From: Pandoraea vervacti
Lineage (GTDB): Bacteria; Pseudomonadota; Gammaproteobacteria; Burkholderiales; Burkholderiaceae
Assembly: GCF_000934605.2 (NCBI RefSeq)
Contig: NZ_CP010897.2
Span: forward strand, 3,534,001-3,598,000
DNA: 64,000 nt
Reading direction: 5' to 3'
Below the pieces are notes generated by a model. The model saw nothing but the letters and a program-made list of their open reading frames with translations, searched no databases and was not told the origin of the DNA. Position 1 is the stretch's first letter, and the number at the start of each line of letters is the position of its first letter. Both the position numbers and the translations under genes were made by a program. Below are positions 61,503 through 64,000 of the stretch, piece after piece.

Positions 61503-62435
61503 TCAGATCCGTGCGGCTGCTTCATTCGCAAGGCATTTCATCAAGGTGTCGACCGGCGCCCGCTTGAGCGCCGACTGACGCACCAGTACGCCGAGTTCAC
61601 GCGTGAGCGGCGTGCCCGTCAGTGGCAGTATCCGAACGCCATGCCCGCCGGAGGCGCTCCCCGATCTCGACGAGGCGCCCGGCGCCGTCCTCGCTTCGAC
61701 GGGCAAACCGATGAGCGTGGCCGGAACGATGGACCAGCCCAGTCCCGCACGCACCATGCGCAAAATGACTTCCGGTTCGTCCAGTTCTACCCCTTCGCGC
61801 ACCCAAAGCCGGTGTCGCCGCAGATACCGGTCGACCAGGTCGCCCCCGTACGAGCGCCGGTTGTATCGCACGAACGGCAACGTCGAAGCCCAGTCCGCCA
61901 CTTCGCCACGCGTGCCCTTTGGGGCAATGGCCACGTACGGCTCGTTCATGAGCGTGACCCACTTCATGTCCGCCGGCACCCCGATGCGCGGCCGGATCAT
62001 CACCGCCAGATCGAGTTCCTTAGCGTCGAGTTGTGCGAGCAACTGCACCGACATGCCCGGCACGATGTTCAAGTGAGGCATCGCGCCGAGCGCCGTCCAT
62101 CGGCGTACCGCGCCGGGCAACAGACCGAGCTGAACGGTCAGAATCGCGCCCACGTGAATCGGTGCGAGCGCCGCCTGTGCACCGAACGCCCCCGTGTCGC
62201 CTCGCATCGCCTGGTATCCCGCGATGACCGTTTGCGCCTGGGTGAGCAGGCGACGCCCGTCGTCGGACAAGGTCACCGCGCGCCCGGTGCGCTCGAACAA
62301 CTGCACGCCGAGATCGTCTTCCAGACGCTGAATCTGCGCACTCACGGCTGACTGCGTCAAACCCAGGCGCGCGCCGGCCGCCGAGAACGACGCTGTTTCG
62401 GCAGCCGTGACGAAGGTTTTCAGGTAGCGGATCAT
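61503..62435 (-). CDS. LysR-family regulator
   Basis: A 310-residue LysR-type regulator with the N-terminal helix-turn-helix (ASFSAAGARLGLTQSAVSAQIQ, split here for brevity as TASFSAAGARLGL and TQSAVSAQIQRL) and a substrate-binding-like C-terminal domain. It is divergent from the VOC and fumarylacetoacetate-hydrolase-like genes (137 bp between starts), which are its most likely targets. Confidence 0.9.
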   Translation of the reverse strand: MIRYLKTFVTAAETASFSAAGARLGLTQSAVSAQIQRLEDDLGVQLFERTGRAVTLSDDGRRLLTQAQTVIAGYQAMRGDTGAFGAQAALAPIHVGAILTVQLGLLPGAVRRWTALGAMPHLNIVPGMSVQLLAQLDAKELDLAVMIRPRIGVPADMKWVTLMNEPYVAIAPKGTRGEVADWASTLPFVRYNRRSYGGDLVDRYLRRHRLWVREGVELDEPEVILRMVRAGLGWSIVPATLIGLPVEARTAPGASSRSGSASGGHGVRILPLTGTPLTRELGVLVRQSALKRAPVDTLMKCLANEAAARI

Positions 62436-62572
62436 GTATCGAAAATTTTGTGTCTGAGCGGTCGAAATATTCGTTTTTCATTACTTTTATCGATGGATAG
62501 AATTTACAGCAAATCCGCGCCTTCATCGGCGCCCACCGGATTGTTCAACCCCACATGCGCCCGGAGACTTCC

Positions 62573-62992
62573 ATGGCCACGCCGCTTTTCCATCTCGCCT
62601 TTCCCGTTCACGACCTCGCCGCCGCACGCCAGTTCTACGGCAACGTCATGGGCTGCGCCGAAGGTCGCAGCTCGGATCACTGGATCGACTTCGATTTCTT
62701 CGGGCATCAACTCGTCGCGCATCTCTCGCCGGACGAGGCGGGCAAGCGCATCACGAACCCGGTCGACGGCGACGACGTTCCCGTCCCGCATTTCGGCGTT
62801 ATCCTTGACATGCCTGCATGGCATGCCCTGGCCGAGCGACTGCGCGCCGCTGGCACACGCTTCGTGATCGAGCCGCATATTCGGTTCGCCGGGCAAGTGG
62901 GCGAGCAGGCTACGCTGTTCTTCTACGATCCGTCGGGCAATGCGCTGGAGTTCAAGGCGTTTGCCGACATGTCGCAGGTCTTTGCCAAGTAA
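62573..62992 (+). CDS. VOC (glyoxalase/dioxygenase superfamily) protein
   Basis: A 139-residue protein of the vicinal oxygen chelate fold (LFHLAFPVHDLAAARQFY, HFGVILDMPAW, TLFFYDPSGNALEFKAF), with His and Glu in metal-ligand positions. Its reaction is unknown; the neighbour suggests ring-cleavage product metabolism. The start ATG 62573 has CGGAGA five bases upstream; ATG 62555 is less likely. Confidence 0.88.
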   Translation: MATPLFHLAFPVHDLAAARQFYGNVMGCAEGRSSDHWIDFDFFGHQLVAHLSPDEAGKRITNPVDGDDVPVPHFGVILDMPAWHALAERLRAAGTRFVIEPHIRFAGQVGEQATLFFYDPSGNALEFKAFADMSQVFAK

Positions 62993-63096
62993 GTGAAATT
63001 TCCGGCGTGCTCCGGGACCGACTCCCGCAGCACATCGGTTGATGTGGGTAAGTGCTTGTCGTCGATTTTCGTTTTACATCCGCCGAGAGTTTTCTC

Positions 63097-63801
63097 ATGA
63101 GTCAATTCGTTATTTCGGCCCCGCCTCAGGCGTCGGTCGCCGTCGCCGGCAGCGACGCCCGCTTCCCCGTTCGCCGCGTGTTCTGCGTTGGCCGCAACTA
63201 CGCCGCGCACGCCCGCGAGATGGGCAGCAACCCGGACCGTGAACCCCCGTTCTTCTTCATGAAGCCAGCCGACGCCGTCGTGCCCGCCGAGGGGACACTG
63301 CCTTATCCGCCGCTCACGAGCGAGTTGCATCACGAGATCGAACTGGTCGTCGCCATCGGCGCCGACGGCGAGAATGTCGATGCACGCGACGCACTGTCGC
63401 TGGTGTGGGGGTATGGCGTTGGCGTGGATCTGACGCGTCGCGATCTTCAGCAGCAAGCCAAGGACACACGACGCCCCTGGGATTGGGGCAAGGCTTTCGA
63501 CGCCTCGGCGCCCTGCGGCCCACTTCACGCCGTGGCGGATGTCGGGCATCCGAAGGAAGGCCGTGTATGGCTCGACGTCAACGGGGAAAACCGTCAGACC
63601 GGCGACCTCAACGAGCTGATCTGGTCGGTGCCCGATCTGATTGCCGAGATCTCTCGCAGCGTCAAGCTCGCCGCCGGCGACCTGATCTTCACCGGCACGC
63701 CAGCCGGCGTCGGCCCGCTGGAACCCGGCGACAAGGTGAGCGCCGGCGTAGCAGGCGTTGGCGAGATCGCCTTTACCGTCGGCAAGAAACCCGCTGCCTG
63801 A
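63097..63801 (+). CDS. Fumarylacetoacetate hydrolase family protein
   Basis: A 234-residue protein with the FAH core (VFCVGRNYAAHAREMG, FFFMKPADAVV, LHHEIELVVAIG, and FTGTPAGVGPL). Metal-binding Glu residues lie in the HHEIELV segment. Family members hydrolyse acylpyruvates or decarboxylate/isomerise aromatic meta-cleavage products. It follows the VOC gene by 104 bp on the same strand and is probably controlled with it by the divergent LysR protein. Confidence 0.9.
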   Translation: MSQFVISAPPQASVAVAGSDARFPVRRVFCVGRNYAAHAREMGSNPDREPPFFFMKPADAVVPAEGTLPYPPLTSELHHEIELVVAIGADGENVDARDALSLVWGYGVGVDLTRRDLQQQAKDTRRPWDWGKAFDASAPCGPLHAVADVGHPKEGRVWLDVNGENRQTGDLNELIWSVPDLIAEISRSVKLAAGDLIFTGTPAGVGPLEPGDKVSAGVAGVGEIAFTVGKKPAA

Positions 63802-63812
63802 GCGCATCCGCG

Positions 63813-63842
63813 CGAGGATGACGTTTCGACATGTCGTCCTCG
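63813..63842 (+). terminator. Possible terminator after the FAH-family gene
   Basis: A 10-bp stem with one G-U pair (63813-63822 and 63833-63842) and a 10-nt loop, 12 bp after the stop codon. No T-run follows, so it may be weak or Rho-dependent. Nothing else was found from here to 64000. Confidence 0.4.
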
Positions 63843-64000
63843 TCGCGTTGCGGGTGCCTTGCATGTGCCTCTCGTATGCCTTGCGGGCGCTTCAAGTGCG
63901 CCTCGCATGATGGCAAGGATATCCACAGCAACTGTTGATAACCCTTTGCATAAGTCGCATGTCGGCGGCGCAATCGCACGTCGGCATTGACTGTCAAGTG

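Noticed and set aside
63920..63941. DnaA-box-like inverted pair (TATCCACA and TGTTGATAA)
   Set aside because: Each box has a mismatch, only two are present, and no replication gene or AT-rich region is nearby; an origin cannot be supported.

Overview
The window is GC-rich (roughly 65% by eye) with dense, short-spaced operons typical of Burkholderiaceae. The gene content (an ornibactin/malleobactin-style siderophore locus, a cyanide-insensitive type bd oxidase with a DUF2474 protein, selU, paired XapX proteins) best fits Pandoraea or a close relative. This is an inference from gene content, not a database match. No rRNA, tRNA, IS element, phage or CRISPR array was seen.

Region 1 (1-30336) is a siderophore locus. 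Three co-directional NRPS genes lie on the minus strand; the third runs off the left edge. They are preceded by a TauD/SyrP-like aspartate beta-hydroxylase and a PvdE-type exporter. Divergent from these is an ornithine N5-monooxygenase (pvdA). A second minus operon encodes an MbtH-like protein, a type II thioesterase and a FhuF-like ferric reductase. An Sfp-type phosphopantetheinyl transferase and an ECF sigma factor of the PvdS/OrbS class flank a Fur-box-containing intergenic region. The first NRPS starts with a fatty-acyl-AMP ligase, so the product should be an acylated peptide. Adenylation pocket residues predict acyl-D-(OH)Orn / Asp (probably beta-hydroxylated) / Thr / D-(OH)Orn / unknown / further residues beyond the edge. 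Two exact TAAA-N17-CGTC sites and one near match sit before the operons, which indicates control by the ECF sigma factor. The TonB receptor and ferric-siderophore importer are not in the window.

Region 2 (30460-38768) is a catabolic operon: substrate-binding protein, ATPase, two permeases, a three-part FAD/2Fe-2S amino-acid or opine dehydrogenase (OoxAB/HcnABC-like) and RidA, with a divergent OccR/NocR-like LysR regulator.

Region 3 (39045-45273) holds an orphan winged-helix protein, a secreted cupin, and an amidase cluster: acetamidase/formamidase, two tiny XapX membrane proteins, and a 788-residue fusion of an AraC regulator to a second acetamidase/formamidase. An AraC-GyrI regulator follows.

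Region 4 (45209-54333) has selU, a TPR lipoprotein, a membrane glycosyltransferase, cytochrome b561, a PEP-mutase/isocitrate-lyase family enzyme, a class II aldolase, a LysR regulator with an in-frame nonapeptide-coding repeat, and a NarK-type transporter. The transporter has a consensus sigma-54 promoter and a leader that looks like a transcription attenuator.

Region 5 (54334-64000) carries a TPR-CPBP protease, a DUF1345 protein, cydAB plus DUF2474, a PEBP-like secreted protein, folE, a LysR regulator, a VOC protein and a fumarylacetoacetate-hydrolase family protein, with two short tandem-repeat arrays around folE.

The most noteworthy candidates are the AraC-amidase fusion with its XapX pair, the sigma-54 plus attenuator leader of narK, and a three-way-junction RNA candidate in the leader of the ECF sigma gene.
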